Shown here piece after piece: positions 22,626 through 33,302 of a stretch of DNA of 64,000 nt. The stretch covers positions 62,001 to 126,000 of the forward strand of contig JAGMWG010000027.1 in the NCBI GenBank assembly GCA_020744225.1. Direction: 5' to 3'. How positions within the stretch are numbered: position 1 is the first letter of the stretch; every line of letters starts with the position of its first letter. The translations under genes were made by a program, and so were the position numbers. The notes under the pieces were generated by a model. It was not told where the DNA came from. It worked only from the letters and a program-made list of their open reading frames with translations, and did no database searches. The stretch comes from Paraphoma chrysanthemicola. Taxonomy: Eukaryota > Ascomycota > Dothideomycetes > Pleosporales > Phaeosphaeriaceae.

Positions 22626-23498
22626 ATGGGTAACACCAAGCTCCAAGTCGACCTTTGGGTTTCTCCCATCATCCCAGCCGTAACCGGCTTTCAGGATTAC
22701 GAAAGGTCCGCTTGGTCGCCCACCTCTTGTGTGCTCGTACATGGACCTACTTCTGCTGCCCTCATCGACGCTCCCATCATTGCCAAGCAAGGCGACGACC
22801 TAGCGAAATGGATTAAGGAGGTTGCTCCAGGAAAGAAGCTCAAGTACATCTACACCACCCACGCGCATCCCGACCACTATGCGTCTGTACCGGCAATCCA
22901 AAAACACTTTCCAGAAGCCGAATTCGTCACTCTAAAGCACGTCGTAGGCGGCATCCAGCAACTGTACGATTCGGGGGCCTACGACGCAATTTGGCCAGGC
23001 ATGTTCCCGAATCAACTGGGTGATGGAAAGCCAGTACCAAAGGCGCTCCCAGCCTCTGGCGAATTCTTGATCGATGGCGAGTCGCTATACGGCATCGAAG
23101 TCGGACACACGGACAACGAATTTTCCAGCTTTCTCCACGTGCCTTCGGTCGATCTTGTCGTTACGGGCGACATTGTGTACGGCGATTGCCATCAGCATTT
23201 CGGTGAGGCCAACACCAAAGCTTTACGCAAGGAGTGGCTGGATGCAATTGACGTCATCGAGGCAAAGAAGCCACATATTGTTATTGCAGGCCACAAGAGA
23301 CCTTCACAGTCCGATGCGCCCTATCTATTCCAGTCGACTAGGGAGTATATTTACACTTTTGAAAGAGAGCTAGAAAAGGCGAAGAGCCCCGAGGAGTTGT
23401 ATGACACGATGAAGGCGCTGTATCCTCAGCGATGGAATCTTTTTATCTTGCACTTCGCGTGTCAGCAGTCGTTTGCGAATCGCGAAACTAAGCTTTGA
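22626..23498 (+). CDS. Metallo-beta-lactamase-fold hydrolase
   Basis: Intronless, 290 aa from ATG 22626 (just downstream of a TATA-like site). All metal ligands of the MBL fold are visible: 'THAHPDH' (His79, His81, Asp83, His84), 'GHTDNE' (His161), 'VTGDIVYGD' (Asp182) and 'AGHKRP' (His223). The layout matches the fungal/bacterial family of small MBL hydrolases related to SdsA/quorum-quenching lactonases and nitrilase-neighbour 'beta-lactamase-like' proteins, with a helical C-terminal part. No signal peptide. The enzyme is predicted intact; substrate unknown, possibly a lactone or thioester. It is co-oriented with the tautomerase and ~770 bases downstream of it. Confidence 0.88.
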   Translation: MGNTKLQVDLWVSPIIPAVTGFQDYERSAWSPTSCVLVHGPTSAALIDAPIIAKQGDDLAKWIKEVAPGKKLKYIYTTHAHPDHYASVPAIQKHFPEAEFVTLKHVVGGIQQLYDSGAYDAIWPGMFPNQLGDGKPVPKALPASGEFLIDGESLYGIEVGHTDNEFSSFLHVPSVDLVVTGDIVYGDCHQHFGEANTKALRKEWLDAIDVIEAKKPHIVIAGHKRPSQSDAPYLFQSTREYIYTFERELEKAKSPEELYDTMKALYPQRWNLFILHFACQQSFANRETKL

Positions 23499-24529
23499 AA
23501 AACAATGGAGTAGAGCCACTTAGGTAGTTGAAATGAAGTTTATGACCCATATGTATTCTTAGACGTGTCTTGCGCCTTTGGGTCATTTTGTGAGTTGCTT
23601 CTCAACTCATGTTATCCAAGATTTAATACATCAGCAACCACCTTTCCAGAAGTGCAGAGAAAGTGGCCATAGATCTGCGCTTTTCAAAACCAGCGACGCA
23701 AAGGCAGTTGAAACCTACAACACTTACAGAGTCGTGATGTTAATAGTTGGTCGATCATCTAAGTCGGGGCCGAGGGCAGCATCGGCAGATCGGTACAGAT
23801 GTGTGGGGGTGGGGGACGAGGGGCAATAGAAAATGGAGAACACCTCGGAGTCGCTGTGCTCAGTGCATGTGGAAACTATCTGGCCGCGGGCCTCGGAGAG
23901 GCATGCTCAGCATCGAAAGTCAGTGGTAGGAAGGTAATAGTGGTTTTCTGGAGACGCTTGTGCAAAAGCTGGGTTCGACGACGCATGGAGGTAAGTGGAC
24001 CACATAATCTACACTGCTCCGTCTGATTTGTCTGATTAGTGACCTTCTCTAAGCACGTCCCTAGAGATTTTGAAAACTCAAAAAGGAAACTAGCAAAGCT
24101 TATGCAGCCCTGCACTCATAATCATCCATGCTCATGACTCAAGACAGTTTCGGAGCGTAACGTGTTGAGGCCTTTATCGATTCGAGAAGAAGACAAAATT
24201 GCAGCTCGTAACCTTAATTGAGCTGCGATGGTACTGTCATTGGCCCTAGGCGTTCATGAACAATTGTGATAGATTCAGTGAGCTATCTCGGAGTAAGCCC
24301 GTCCGTCCCTTGCCAACGGCTTAAAGTTGGAGGTTTGAATGCTTCCTCCCTCACCGCTCGTTCAAGACCTCATCAGGTGGCCGCTAATGTGCGCCTATTG
24401 ACTGGAACGACACAGAGCGGGACAACTCATCACTGAACACTAACAAGAAGGAGGCATTCTTGTGACTAGTTCAAGCTCTAACGAGGTTTGTCCACTTTCG
24501 AGGCACGAGGCAGGGTGGTTAGGTAAATC
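23499..24529. other. Intergenic, no gene recognised
   Basis: About 1 kb downstream of the MBL gene leading into TpA-rich sequence; no gene recognised. Confidence 0.4.
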
Positions 24530-25690
24530 CCTAATAAGAACGAAAGGTTAGAAAGATATCATAGGTGCTAGATCTCTTGAAGGTACAAGAAGGGCGTACA
24601 GCATAAGCCACGTAGTGTGTAGGTATTCCAATCGCGTGTAAGCGTAACTGTCTTTTAAACAGCAGAGAGCAGAGTGAGCAGAGCTGCTGCCGAGGCGGAT
24701 TTAGGAGAAGAAGAAAGTATCTAATGGCGCTAGCCTTGAACAGTATACCTCCCTGAGAGCGGATTCGTCTAAATGCTCAATGGGGGGTTACAAAAAGGTT
24801 GATAACTACAATACAATACAATACCTCGGAGTAATAAATTGTAAGTGGTGAAAAGATGAAAAGCTTAGGTGCACTGTTTCTTGAGTCATAGCTACGCATC
24901 TAAAACGCTACTTTATCTTCATTCGGGTAAGCTGCAGCAAAAGAACAGGGGTTAATTTGATGTATGATCTACGGCCGCATTGTTGTTCTGGTATATTGTT
25001 AAGCATTCCGCTCTTTTTCGGCGTGGCCTTACTACAGGAAATATGAATGTAAATATACCGTACTGTGCACTAGGGGAAAGGTGAAAAGCAATGCAATTAC
25101 AAGTCTTGTCATATATAATGATTGCAAGATAGTCTGCCTATGATGAAACCCTATAGCAAGTAAACAGTACAGATGTTATACTAAGGACGATATTCTGTCG
25201 TGAGGATATTACATTACAGGATATCAAGCTATGTTGATATCTTGCGTACGCAGAGGGCAAGAACGAGCAGCAGAGTGTCAACACCTACACCTACACTTAC
25301 ACTTATACCTTGTTTAGCTGTAGCAGGTAAGACAGGCTATATACTTGTTAACCTGCTGCACCTTCTCGCGTAACGTGCAGCTACTTTAGGTGAACATTCA
25401 CTTCTTTACGCCTTATCTAAGGTATACTAAGCCTCTGCTGCGCTACCCTTCTTAGCTACTCCTTTGCCACTTTGCGACGTCAACAGATATCAAGGCAGAT
25501 TCTATGCGAAACGCTGTCGCAGCCATAGCAGGCATAAGTCTACGCTACATACCGGAGGCTATCTACGCTTAAAATATATCAAATATTAAAGAATATTATA
25601 GCTATATCAGAATTTTGAACTCCTATCGCAATAAATCACAACTCTATCACGCTTTGGCAGCATATCGCAAGGATATCATTCCTCCCCCTC
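24530..25690. repeat. TpA-rich, RIP-like degenerate sequence
   Basis: This stretch has clearly more TA dinucleotides and fewer open frames than its surroundings, the usual look of DNA mutated by repeat-induced point mutation (C to T, mainly at CpA). It contains a short (ACAAT)n-like run near 24811 and a degenerate CTACAC-type run near 25285-25308. No open reading frame, terminal repeat or transposase fragment can be read, so the original element is unidentified. The judgement is by eye, not by a computed RIP index. Confidence 0.5.
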
Positions 25691-26230
25691 ACCGCAGTAC
25701 GGTATGCCTTCGTTCAACGCTCTTCAGCCTCGTCTTTCCATCTCCTCTATTCTGTTTCTGCACACACCTCAGGACTTGATTTGTCCTCCAACTATACATA
25801 TCCCCCACAACCGTTTCAAAGTAATTTGAATCCTGTCAAATCGAGTACCTTTGCCTCTGAAGCCGTCTCCGTGAAAGCCACATGCTCTCGTGTGTCAAGA
25901 CACTTCTTGGTCTTTTCCTCTTCTGCTTGAGGCGAATTTCGCAAAGATCTTTAAGTATTCTTGTCGATAAGTTGACCAGTCGATAGCAGAAAGCTATGGG
26001 ATTACTAGTCTTTAGTACATGCCAATACACGCATGGCCCAAAGCGATGTGGAGGGAATCGGAACTATGTGTGAAAAGACAAGGCATCAGGTAAATATACA
26101 TCTCTTTAACAAACATGAGAACCAACAATCACACATCTAAGAATATAATGTAGATTTGATTTAGATTTGATATAAAACATATAACCCATAACGAATGCAA
26201 CGCTAATTCACATACATAACAACCAAAAAG
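25691..26230. other. Intergenic, no gene recognised
   Basis: About 540 bases at the 3' side of the Lon gene, AT-rich, with a twice-repeated GATTTAGATTTGAT-like motif near 26155-26173. Confidence 0.4.
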
Positions 26231-26248
26231 TCACACACACACACACAG
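26231..26248. repeat. (CA)n microsatellite
   Basis: Eight CA units in the 3' flank of the Lon gene, followed by a C/T-rich run to about 26330. Confidence 0.8.
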
Positions 26249-26336
26249 AAAATCCCTACCCCTCCCTCCCTCCCCTCCCAATCAACCCCATCAACCCCAT
26301 CACACCCTCCCCTCTCCCTCTCCAAGATTACAACAC

Positions 26337-29114
26337 CTACAACCGACTCTCAACCACGCCCCTCCCCTCCCACCTCTCCGGCCACACACACCCCAACGCC
26401 TCCCAAATCCCTCCAACAAACTCAATCTTGAGCCCCAACTTGACCTCCTCGGGTAAATCCCTCGCGTCCTTGCGATTACCCTCGGGCAGGAGTACTCTCT
26501 CGACACCAGCTCGTAGCGCACCAATGAGTTTCTCCTTAATGCCCCCCACTGGCAGGACGCGTCCACGCAGCGAGACTTCGCCCGTCATCGCGAGCGTCGG
26601 CGGGACGGGTTTCCCGCTGAAAAGGGATATGAGAGCAATAGTATGCGCGAGACCCGCACTGGGTCCATCTTTCGGTGTCGCGCCGGCAGGACAATGGACG
26701 TGTATACTGCGATTCTTCATTATATCCGTGTCCGGATTGGTCGTGAGACCGAGTTCAAACGCATGTGCTTTGACCCACGTGAGCGCAACCTCCACACTTT
26801 CTTTCAACACATCGCCGAGCGTGCCAGTGAGTTGGACGCGGCCTGAACCAGGCATGTCTGCGATTTCAATGAAGAGGATGGAGCCTTGCCCGCCGGAGGA
26901 GTAGGCGACGAGACCGGTGATGACGCCGGGGCGGGAATGTTGTTCGGTGAGTTCTTCGGCGAATTTCTCGATGCCGAGGGTGGCGTCGATGTCTTCGAGC
27001 GTGACGGTGGGTGAGTATGCGGCGAGCGTGTTTGTGTCTTTTGCGGTGGCGTATTCGACGGCTTTGGAGCGGCATACGGAGCCGATCTCGCGCTCGAGGT
27101 TGCGCACGCCGGATTCGCGGGTGTAGGCTGTGATGATCTTGTCGAGCACGTCGGTCGGGATGGCGACGTTGTCTTTGGTGAGCCCGTTGGTGGTGATCTG
27201 CTTGGGGATGAGATGGCGCGAAGCGATATGCCGCTTCTCGAGGGTAGTGTAACCAGAAAGCTGGATGGTCTCCATGCGGTCTAGTAGTGGTGGTGGAATA
27301 GTCTCGAGCGAGTTGGCAGTTGCGATGAAAAGGACCTTTGATAGATCAATGGGAATGTTGACGTAGTGGTCTGTAAAGGTATGGTTCTGCTCAGGGTCGA
27401 GGACTTCGAGCATGGCTGCACTGGGGTCGCCATTGTAGTTGGAAGTGCCCAGCTTGTCGATCTCGTCAAGCAGGAACACGGGATTCGAGACGCCGACCTT
27501 CTTCAGTCCGTTGACGATGAGACCAGGCATAGCAGCGACATATGTCCGACGATGGCCGCGAATCTCTGCTTCGTCTCGCACGCCACCAAGTGAGATGCGA
27601 TGGAACTTGCGGCCGAGTGCGGTTGCGACAGACTTGGCCAGGGATGTCTTTCCGGTACCAGGGGGTCCAACAAGAAGGAGAATCGGCGACTTGTCCACCA
27701 TGCGCTTCTTCTCGAGCAACCGCAGCTCCTGCTCCGACGGCTCTCGCGACACCTTTTCGTCCACCTCTTGCTCCTTGGCCTCCTCTTCGGCTTCGGGTGT
27801 CTCGGTCAGGGCGCGGATCTGGTCGTCGATGCTGCGGTTCGCCTGCTCCTTGAGCTTGAGCACAGCCAGATACTCTAGTAGCCTCTTCTTGATCTTGTCG
27901 AGGCCATAGTGGTCGTCGTCGAGCTGCTTCTTGGCCTTGATGAGCGTGCCTGAGTCGAGCTGGTCGACCGTCATCTTGGTCCACGGAATCTCGGCGAGGT
28001 TCTCGAGGTAGTTCCGGCAGACCTGGTACTCGGCTTGTGCTGGGTTCATCTTCTGTAGCCTCGTGAGCTCGCGCTGGGCCACCTTGTCGGCGTCGGGCGA
28101 GAGCTTTGCGTCTTCCAGTCGCTTCTTGAGCTCTTCCAGCTCATTCGATTCTTCCTCGCCGCCTTGTTGTCCGCCGCCGCCAGGGAAACCGCCCGGGAAG
28201 CCACCCGGCAGGCCAGTGCCGGCCTTGCCCTGCCGCACGAGCGCAGCCTGCTGTAGTCGTCGCAGCTGGTCAATGTCGAAGCTGCCGGTCGGGACCTGGG
28301 CGGTGGTGACGGTGATGCGCGTGCTGCCCTGGATGGTGCTAATCTGGCGCTGCAGAATCTCAATGACCCTCTCGACCCTGTCCTTGGCGTCTACTGCCGC
28401 GAGCACGCGCAGCTTCTCCTCGTGTGTGCAGTCGACGACATTGGCCATGAAGTCTGCCAGCGACCCGGCTTCGGAGAGGTCCTTTCGCGTGATGTACAGC
28501 TCGAGTCGCCGCGCGACAATGGGCGACAGTGTGACGGTGGGCGAGCGCGGGAGAATGGCAGAGAGGCGGACGAGGGCGAGCAGTTCACGCGACAGCTGCT
28601 TGAGGAGGTTGAACTGGTCCAGCAGCTCCGGGCTGGTCACGTCGATGTGCTCGTCCACGGCCGCCAGCTCGCCCTCAAAGTATGGCCGCTCCTGCACGAC
28701 ATCGACCACCCGGACGCGCTCCAGGCCCTCGACGACAAGGCTCAAGTCGCCCTGCCGCCGCCCCTGCACGCCGCTGACCTTGGCCACGCATGCGTAGCCG
28801 TAAATGTCCTTCTTGCCAGCTTGTATCGGGTCGCTCTCGTAGACCGTCTTGTCCGACTTGAGCCCGTCTTCGATGAGTAATCGGCCGTCTTTGGGGCTTA
28901 TCGTGTTGGAGTTGAGCGGCACACATGCGACTGTGATGGCGGCGTCTGGCTTCGCCGTCGGGCTGATGCTGTAGATTTTGGCGAGTATCGCTGCGACATC
29001 TGAGCGGTTCGTGATGGGGATCTTGAGCGTCGTGCCAGGGAGAACGGCGAGCGGAGGCGCGAGGGGAATTAATGGGAGCACCTTGGTGCTAGTCTTGGAG
29101 CTGCCCTTGCCCAT
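26337..29114 (-). CDS. LON2: Peroxisomal Lon protease (Pln/Lon2)
   Basis: ATP-dependent serine protease of the Lon family, single exon, 925 aa from ATG 29114 ('[18 protein letters not shown]'). Order: Lon N-terminal substrate-binding domain (~1-300, with a Gly-rich insert '[16 protein letters not shown]'), AAA+ module with Walker A '[13 protein letters not shown]' (~482) and '[10 protein letters not shown]', then the protease domain with '[12 protein letters not shown]' (catalytic Ser819) and '[10 protein letters not shown]' (catalytic Lys860). The last three residues are SRL, a type-1 peroxisomal targeting signal, and there is no mitochondrial presequence; this separates it from mitochondrial Pim1. 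Family role: degradation and chaperoning of oxidised or unfolded peroxisomal matrix proteins. The frame is open ~100 codons further upstream, but those residues look non-conserved. Confidence 0.96.
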   Translation of the reverse strand: MGKGSSKTSTKVLPLIPLAPPLAVLPGTTLKIPITNRSDVAAILAKIYSISPTAKPDAAITVACVPLNSNTISPKDGRLLIEDGLKSDKTVYESDPIQAGKKDIYGYACVAKVSGVQGRRQGDLSLVVEGLERVRVVDVVQERPYFEGELAAVDEHIDVTSPELLDQFNLLKQLSRELLALVRLSAILPRSPTVTLSPIVARRLELYITRKDLSEAGSLADFMANVVDCTHEEKLRVLAAVDAKDRVERVIEILQRQISTIQGSTRITVTTAQVPTGSFDIDQLRRLQQAALVRQGKAGTGLPGGFPGGFPGGGGQQGGEEESNELEELKKRLEDAKLSPDADKVAQRELTRLQKMNPAQAEYQVCRNYLENLAEIPWTKMTVDQLDSGTLIKAKKQLDDDHYGLDKIKKRLLEYLAVLKLKEQANRSIDDQIRALTETPEAEEEAKEQEVDEKVSREPSEQELRLLEKKRMVDKSPILLLVGPPGTGKTSLAKSVATALGRKFHRISLGGVRDEAEIRGHRRTYVAAMPGLIVNGLKKVGVSNPVFLLDEIDKLGTSNYNGDPSAAMLEVLDPEQNHTFTDHYVNIPIDLSKVLFIATANSLETIPPPLLDRMETIQLSGYTTLEKRHIASRHLIPKQITTNGLTKDNVAIPTDVLDKIITAYTRESGVRNLEREIGSVCRSKAVEYATAKDTNTLAAYSPTVTLEDIDATLGIEKFAEELTEQHSRPGVITGLVAYSSGGQGSILFIEIADMPGSGRVQLTGTLGDVLKESVEVALTWVKAHAFELGLTTNPDTDIMKNRSIHVHCPAGATPKDGPSAGLAHTIALISLFSGKPVPPTLAMTGEVSLRGRVLPVGGIKEKLIGALRAGVERVLLPEGNRKDARDLPEEVKLGLKIEFVGGIWEALGCVWPERWEGRGVVESRL

Positions 29115-30216
29115 TGTGAAGTGTGTATCGCGTTGATGTGATGGGGTTGGCCACGCGGCTGCGGCGTGGTAGGGGTGCTCGCGTGGTGCGGTGATGCAAT
29201 GCGATGGGATGCGGATCCGGAGGGGGCGGCAAACTTCCGCCTTATCAGTGCGACCACAACAAGTTTGAAACAATGTTGTACAGATATTATAGGCAGAGGC
29301 AGGTGCAGAAGTTGGATGCAGGTTACTGTATGGTTCTAGATATGCTACAAGAGGGGGCGGCGTGGCCGCGCTTCCAGAAGATGCTCCTGGGCTCTGGCGC
29401 GAGGTCGGCGGCCATGACACTAGGCCGAGGTAAACGCATCCGCCGAATCACCGGCTGCATCTGGTGATCAGTGATCGTCCTTGCATCTGATAAGATGATC
29501 TAGATGCCCTAATTCACCGTGTATGCCCGTCTTGACATGCACGTAGCTCTTAGGCGGAGGCTGTGTTCCGCATGTCAGGATAGGAACGTCAGTGCAACCA
29601 CCAAATGCGCGGTCTTTTATGCCTGATTCGGTGAACATATCATTTTCCTCACTGCGTAGCGACAGCCATTCCGTAACGAGAAAAAGAGGGTAACTTATGT
29701 TTTATAGTAACAAGTATGCTTTGCGCATGTTGCTATCTGTATTATTTTGCTTGCATAGTGTTCTGCTGCTCTTTCTCTATCATCCAAACCGGTGCTGTAG
29801 GAAGATTACCCTTCTCGTTGCCAACCTTCGCGCCTCAAAGAGAGGGCCTTGAACCATACCTAGCGTAGCAGACCTCTGTCATCACAACTCCCACACAGAC
29901 CCTCATCACCCTTGATACTTATTACGCTCCGGTATACGAGCCTTGTCGCTCCACCATTGATCAGGCTGGTGCAGGTCGGCTGCCCTTCTTTCTAGTTGGC
30001 TCAATGTTGAACTCATCTTCAGCCTTCTCACGCCATACTGCACGCTGTGCAGTCCGTCACATCCAGCCAAGTTGAGCTGAGCTCGGTAGCCTCCTCTAAT
30101 AATGTCGCACACCCACTCTAGTTACCTTTCCTTTTCCCCCCATCCTTCATCCTTAGGAACAAAACCCGGAAAGCACTACTCGACTCTCATATTTTGTTTC
30201 GCGGTTGCCAGGAACT
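29115..30216. other. Divergent intergenic region
   Basis: About 1.1 kb between the Lon start and the next plus-strand gene; presumably two promoters. No gene recognised. Confidence 0.5.
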
Positions 30217-32712
30217 ATGCAAATGAAGAACCTGACAATAGAAGTACCGTTGAGCGCAACACAACATGGCAGCAATCGTATCTTCTGTACCCGAGGACCT
30301 CCATGGAAAGATGCGCTGTCGGTAGTCACTTTCTTTGCCACGAGCTATATTGCCCATGCGGCAACGGTCAAATCAACACCCGGCGAGGGAACAATCAGTA
30401 TGGTGTTCAACACTTTCATGGCACTATGTTTCCCGATGTTTGGGCTTTTGCGCGCACTAAATGCGATTGCTCGCGGCGCACGATTCGGAGGCTCTGAACT
30501 CAGGAATGCTTGTAGAGCAGGTGCTCTTTGCATGGTTGTGAGAAACCCAGAGTGGAGGCCAAAGCCTGGAGATACTCTCGCGGCCGTCATTGAAGAAAAA
30601 AGCCAGTCTGACGAAGAGAATAATGTCACAGCAGACGTTATCGATGCAAAGATGGTCAACTACTTCCCTACCTATGCGCGAGAGGATTCATCAGCTTGGG
30701 CGTACTTTGATACCATTGGCTCCCGAGCTTATGTGGATCCGGACTTGACCAGAATACATGGTACATACTATCTATCGAAAGGGTACGCATTTGCTATAGT
30801 ACCACGCAATGCTTGCTTGTTGGAGATAGATCGCACTGATCCTACGCCATTGGCGCCACATATGGAGAACCCTTCGCCTACTCCTGCGGAAACAAGCCAA
30901 CCCCCTGGAAACGAGCCCATTTTGAACCACGGCTCGAGGTCTACAGGAAACCTAGACGATAACACAGCGAACCTCCAATCTACATCGATGATTAGCAGGG
31001 ACCCAACGAATCAAAGTGTCAACAGCATACACAACTCCGAGCCTAGTTCGGGGAATGTCTCAATACCTACACAAGGGAAAGGCAGTACACCTGACGCAAA
31101 TAGCGACATCAGTTCGAGTTACAGCGTAGCGAAAGCAATCGCTTCGCTGATTCAAATCCTAGATGCACTGAGCATACTTATTCTACGCAAACGGTATACC
31201 TTAGAGCGGTGGGGATACGCATCATTCCAGCTGACTGTTGTTCCATACTTGGTCATGACCCTAGTCAACTTCACCAGCAATGCACTTACAGCAGACTACG
31301 CTTGTCTATATATGGTTGAATCGGAGTTTATGAGAGAAGCACGAAATAGCGGCAGCAGGTTCGAGGGGACCGTGGCAGCTTTGGAAGAATACGTGGGGCC
31401 TCTATCACCAGACGTCTCGGCAAAGGATATCGCATCTTGGACAGGTCTTAAGCAGAAGCATGTTCGGCGGATCGCGAGCATCTTGTCTGGCTCATGGCTA
31501 AGCAAAATGCTTTTCGACCCATACCGGGCAATACCTAAGGCGTCTAAGCGCGAAGTTCCCACAATCTCACATACTCAGCTTACACGTGGGGAACTAGTGG
31601 AGACCAATCATCCTCAATCCGAGGGCACTACCGCGGGTGACCAGCAAGAGCACCAACCAGCCACCTACACATTACGAAGGAGCTCCAATATCGATTTGGA
31701 GCAAGATTCTCCAGGGCCTGTCGGGAATGAGAACTCGAGTGCGCCTGCAGCAAACGAGAGAATCGAATCGGAAGTTCCTGGTATCCATCAAAATCACCCA
31801 CAACAACTCGCTGCAGATATTTCCCACCAAAGGAACCCAGTCGACTCTCCCACAGAATCTGATGTAATTTTGACAAGTTCAAGCGGCCAAAGATATCGTA
31901 TACATGGATTCCGCTCGACCTCATTGCTAGATCCAGAACTCTTCCATGGGGCAGGCAAACGCAGAGAAACTCTACGGCAAATTTTTGAGAATGCCTCACA
32001 CGCACCAAGCGCACTCGATCGACAGAAAATATTCATGGCCAGATTTCTCCGCGTTTTTTACGACGATTTCTTTCAGTCACTCGATCCAGTTCGACTGCGG
32101 CTCATTGCGTCCGTTGAGCAAGTGAAGAATAATCGTACCGGCGACGAGAGCTGGAGAAGGCTTATTGTAATGCTATACAAGAGTCTGTCCAACAATGGAT
32201 TAACGGCAAGCCCGGATGACAGTACCGAACACGGACACCGAAAAATTGCTATATACATCCCGAACTGTTCTCCTTTTGTCCGCGAAGGTAAACATAAGGA
32301 CAAACAACCAAAGGGAAGGGGCCATGCCGGGGTCATGATGGTTCTCGAGATTCTTCTTGGATGCGTAATCCTTGGCCTTCTTTTCGTCATGCTCGGATGG
32401 CTCTCGGATTGGTTCTCTCGCGGTCAAAGTAGTCGTACTGAGCGAGCCATTCTCTTGCTATGGGTCGCTGAAGGCGCTTTTGGTTTGCTTCTTCCACTTC
32501 TGGGTCTGAAAGAGTTGATTATGGTGTTCCTCTTACTGCCATTATATGCAACGGCACTACAACAGCGAGCCCTTGCGCTGTTCGTCCCTGCCGCTCAGTA
32601 CCTACACCTGTTAGCCTTTATACCAATTGGTATTTTCGTGGCACCTATCTGGGGGTTTGTAATTGTGGGAAGGCAGATTGTCGAATGGGGAATCTGTGTA
32701 ACTTTGTACTGA
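30217..32712 (+). CDS. Large multi-pass membrane protein of unknown function
   Basis: Single exon, 831 aa from ATG 30217 (a second ATG six bases later is equally possible; the frame upstream has no ATG). Two hydrophobic segments near residues 34-85, a conserved-looking cytosolic/lumenal part ('WRPKPGDTL', 'WAYFDTIGSRAYVDPDLTRIHG'), a Ser/Asn/Pro-rich disordered stretch (~210-300), a membrane region near 330-360 followed by 'LKQKHVRRIASILSGSWLSK', a second disordered stretch (~440-550), and a hydrophobic C-terminal third with about four helices (~705-825). This architecture resembles an uncharacterised Pezizomycotina family; I cannot assign a function. No transporter or enzyme motif recognised. 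Confidence 0.8.
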   Translation: MQMKNLTIEVPLSATQHGSNRIFCTRGPPWKDALSVVTFFATSYIAHAATVKSTPGEGTISMVFNTFMALCFPMFGLLRALNAIARGARFGGSELRNACRAGALCMVVRNPEWRPKPGDTLAAVIEEKSQSDEENNVTADVIDAKMVNYFPTYAREDSSAWAYFDTIGSRAYVDPDLTRIHGTYYLSKGYAFAIVPRNACLLEIDRTDPTPLAPHMENPSPTPAETSQPPGNEPILNHGSRSTGNLDDNTANLQSTSMISRDPTNQSVNSIHNSEPSSGNVSIPTQGKGSTPDANSDISSSYSVAKAIASLIQILDALSILILRKRYTLERWGYASFQLTVVPYLVMTLVNFTSNALTADYACLYMVESEFMREARNSGSRFEGTVAALEEYVGPLSPDVSAKDIASWTGLKQKHVRRIASILSGSWLSKMLFDPYRAIPKASKREVPTISHTQLTRGELVETNHPQSEGTTAGDQQEHQPATYTLRRSSNIDLEQDSPGPVGNENSSAPAANERIESEVPGIHQNHPQQLAADISHQRNPVDSPTESDVILTSSSGQRYRIHGFRSTSLLDPELFHGAGKRRETLRQIFENASHAPSALDRQKIFMARFLRVFYDDFFQSLDPVRLRLIASVEQVKNNRTGDESWRRLIVMLYKSLSNNGLTASPDDSTEHGHRKIAIYIPNCSPFVREGKHKDKQPKGRGHAGVMMVLEILLGCVILGLLFVMLGWLSDWFSRGQSSRTERAILLLWVAEGAFGLLLPLLGLKELIMVFLLLPLYATALQQRALALFVPAAQYLHLLAFIPIGIFVAPIWGFVIVGRQIVEWGICVTLY

Positions 32713-33302
32713 AATGGCGTTACCCTTATTACGAGTTAAGATCTGTCAAAGGCTTTCTTTGGGGTGAGGAGCTTTCATATGCGAGAGTCAAGATACAATT
32801 TGCATCGAAATTAAAAGGGTGGATACGTGTATTCATGTCGACAAGCTATTTTTAAAACTCAAAAGTCTGCTCAGGTCAAGGTTCATTCTAAGAGTCGGTG
32901 CTTTATTTATGCAATGCACAACGTATATTTAATCATTCCCTTCTGATCCCCAATCCAAACACCCCAGGATACCGCCAATATCAATGAACGTATGTCTGTC
33001 CTTCCTATACAAGATCTAGCAACAACAGCAAGCACTTACTTCGATATGCACAACCCAAACGGGCTCTCCAAAGGTCCCTGTCCGGCTTCGCATGCCAACC
33101 CCAGAATGGTAATTTGGCCAGCAAAACCCTAATACGGGCAAGCGCAAGCCATGCCGACTCCGCTGAAAGACATCCCTTCCTGACGTGGCCGCCTTCTAGA
33201 AGTTTTCCGTGTATAGTCATCTCTAGGATCCAACATTGTGGAACAAAGAACCTCCTCCCACATCAGATCCCATCACATGCGGATCTCGCCGGCATTTTGA
33301 CC
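32713..33302. other. Convergent intergenic, no gene recognised
   Basis: About 590 bases between the 3' ends of the membrane-protein gene and CHO2; 3' untranslated sequence expected. Confidence 0.5.

Noticed and set aside
29115..29420. 102-codon upstream extension of Lon
   Set aside because: Low-complexity, no targeting role expected for a protein with a C-terminal peroxisomal signal; ATG 29114 matches the family start.
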